A DNA stretch of 64,000 nucleotides from Bin5 sp965116395. Lineage in GTDB: Bacteria; Chloroflexota; Anaerolineae; Caldilineales; Caldilineaceae. The stretch's first letter is position 1; each line of letters begins with the position of its first letter. The notes beneath the pieces are model-generated. The model did not search any database. It saw only the letters and a program-made list of their open reading frames with translations, and was not told where the DNA came from. The stretch lies in assembly GCA_965116395.1 (NCBI GenBank), contig OZ220684.1:3286001-3350000 (forward strand), given 5' to 3'. Position numbers and translations under genes: made by a program. Positions 63,631 to 64,000 of the stretch are shown piece by piece.

Positions 63631-64000
63631 ATGTCGTCCACCGGTCTGAGCGCAGAACCACCAAGCCTGGATCCCGGCGGGAGCGCTGCGCTCCTTAGCA
63701 GGCAAGCAAAACGCCGGCGCTTCCGCCGTCGTACGTTGCCCTACCTCTTCATTTTCCCGTGGATCCTGGGCGTAATTATCTTCCAGGCCTACCCAATCCT
63801 CGACTCCTTCTACCACAGCTTCACCATTTACGACGTTTTCCAGCCCGCCAAGTGGATCGGAATCCGCAACTACGTAAACCTGGTAGAAAACGCCTATACA
63901 CGCAAAGCGCTGTTGAACACATTGCTCTACGTGGGAGTCTCCGTTCCGGGCGGACTGGTGGTCGGCCTCCTGCAAGCGCTGCTGCTCAACGTCAAGGTGC
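63631..64000 (+). CDS. Carbohydrate ABC transporter permease, MalF-like, 3' end outside window
   Basis: The first 123 residues of a CUT1 permease. After a Ser/Pro/Gly-rich start and a basic stretch (QAKRRRFRRR) comes the first membrane segment (LPYLFIFPWILGVIIFQAYP), then the typical YHSFTIYD and WIGIRNYVNLVEN motif and the start of the second segment. No strong ribosome site precedes ATG 63631. It belongs with the binding protein 107 bp upstream. Confidence 0.88.
   Translation, partial: MSSTGLSAEPPSLDPGGSAALLSRQAKRRRFRRRTLPYLFIFPWILGVIIFQAYPILDSFYHSFTIYDVFQPAKWIGIRNYVNLVENAYTRKALLNTLLYVGVSVPGGLVVGLLQALLLNVKV

Overview
The window looks like part of a chromosome, or a metagenome-assembled genome, of a Chloroflexota bacterium of the Caldilineales type. 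The evidence is indirect. There are ten ABC substrate-binding lipoproteins in 64 kb, eight of them with twin-arginine signals followed by a lipobox. Protein families such as DUF2961/GH172, ScyD-like propellers and Gfo/Idh/MocA enzymes recur. There is no rRNA, tRNA, phage or plasmid gene to place it more firmly. Shine-Dalgarno sites (AGGAGG type) and sigma70-like promoters are easy to see.

Layout. Positions 1-11003 (minus strand) hold three carbohydrate (CUT1-type) import loci: a solute-binding gene cut by the window edge; a binding protein, two permeases and a GH32/43-like propeller protein (1915-6882); and a binding protein and two permeases (7658-11003). The remnant of an Opp-type ATPase (7019-7477) lies between the last two. 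Positions 11981-23599 (minus) form an Opp-type cluster: family-5 binding protein, OppB, a GH127-like protein, OppC, a fused OppD-OppF ATPase, a GH172 protein and a class III aminotransferase. Then come an orphan HlyD-like lipoprotein and a large minus-strand cluster (25274-35247) with two tandem paralogous binding proteins, a GH36 enzyme, MalF/MalG-like permeases, a ThDP enzyme and a Gfo/Idh/MocA dehydrogenase. A plus-strand segment (35940-39477) carries a lone family-5 binding protein, a 70-residue membrane protein and an FprA-type ferredoxin-NADP reductase. Positions 39540-46825 (minus) hold a second Opp-type cluster with no ATPase gene, ending in a cupin, a dehydrogenase and a nitrilase-fold protein that has lost its cysteine. 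From 47236 rightward most genes are on the plus strand: a second GH172 protein, an epimerase, an FAH-family enzyme, a complete CUT1 system with its own MalK-type ATPase (51643-56700), a ScyD-like lipoprotein, an AraC/GyrI regulator and the start of another CUT1 system. Minus-strand flavin reductase, enolase-superfamily and PhyH-family genes lie among them.

How it fits together. This is an accessory region for uptake and breakdown of glycans and sugar acids. Binding proteins and permeases far outnumber ATPases (one MalK-type, one fused OppDF, one dead fragment), so several importers probably share ATPases. Catabolic genes sit inside the transport clusters.

The main non-coding signals are these. 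(1) A miniature transposable-element family has GTAACTAC ends and an 8-bp target duplication; two copies have clear ends and two are degraded. (2) A stem-loop directly follows each of the nine complete binding-protein genes. (3) Heptad (CTGACCM) repeats sit at gene 3' ends. (4) A purine/pyrimidine stem-loop family recurs. (5) Several near-consensus promoters are present.
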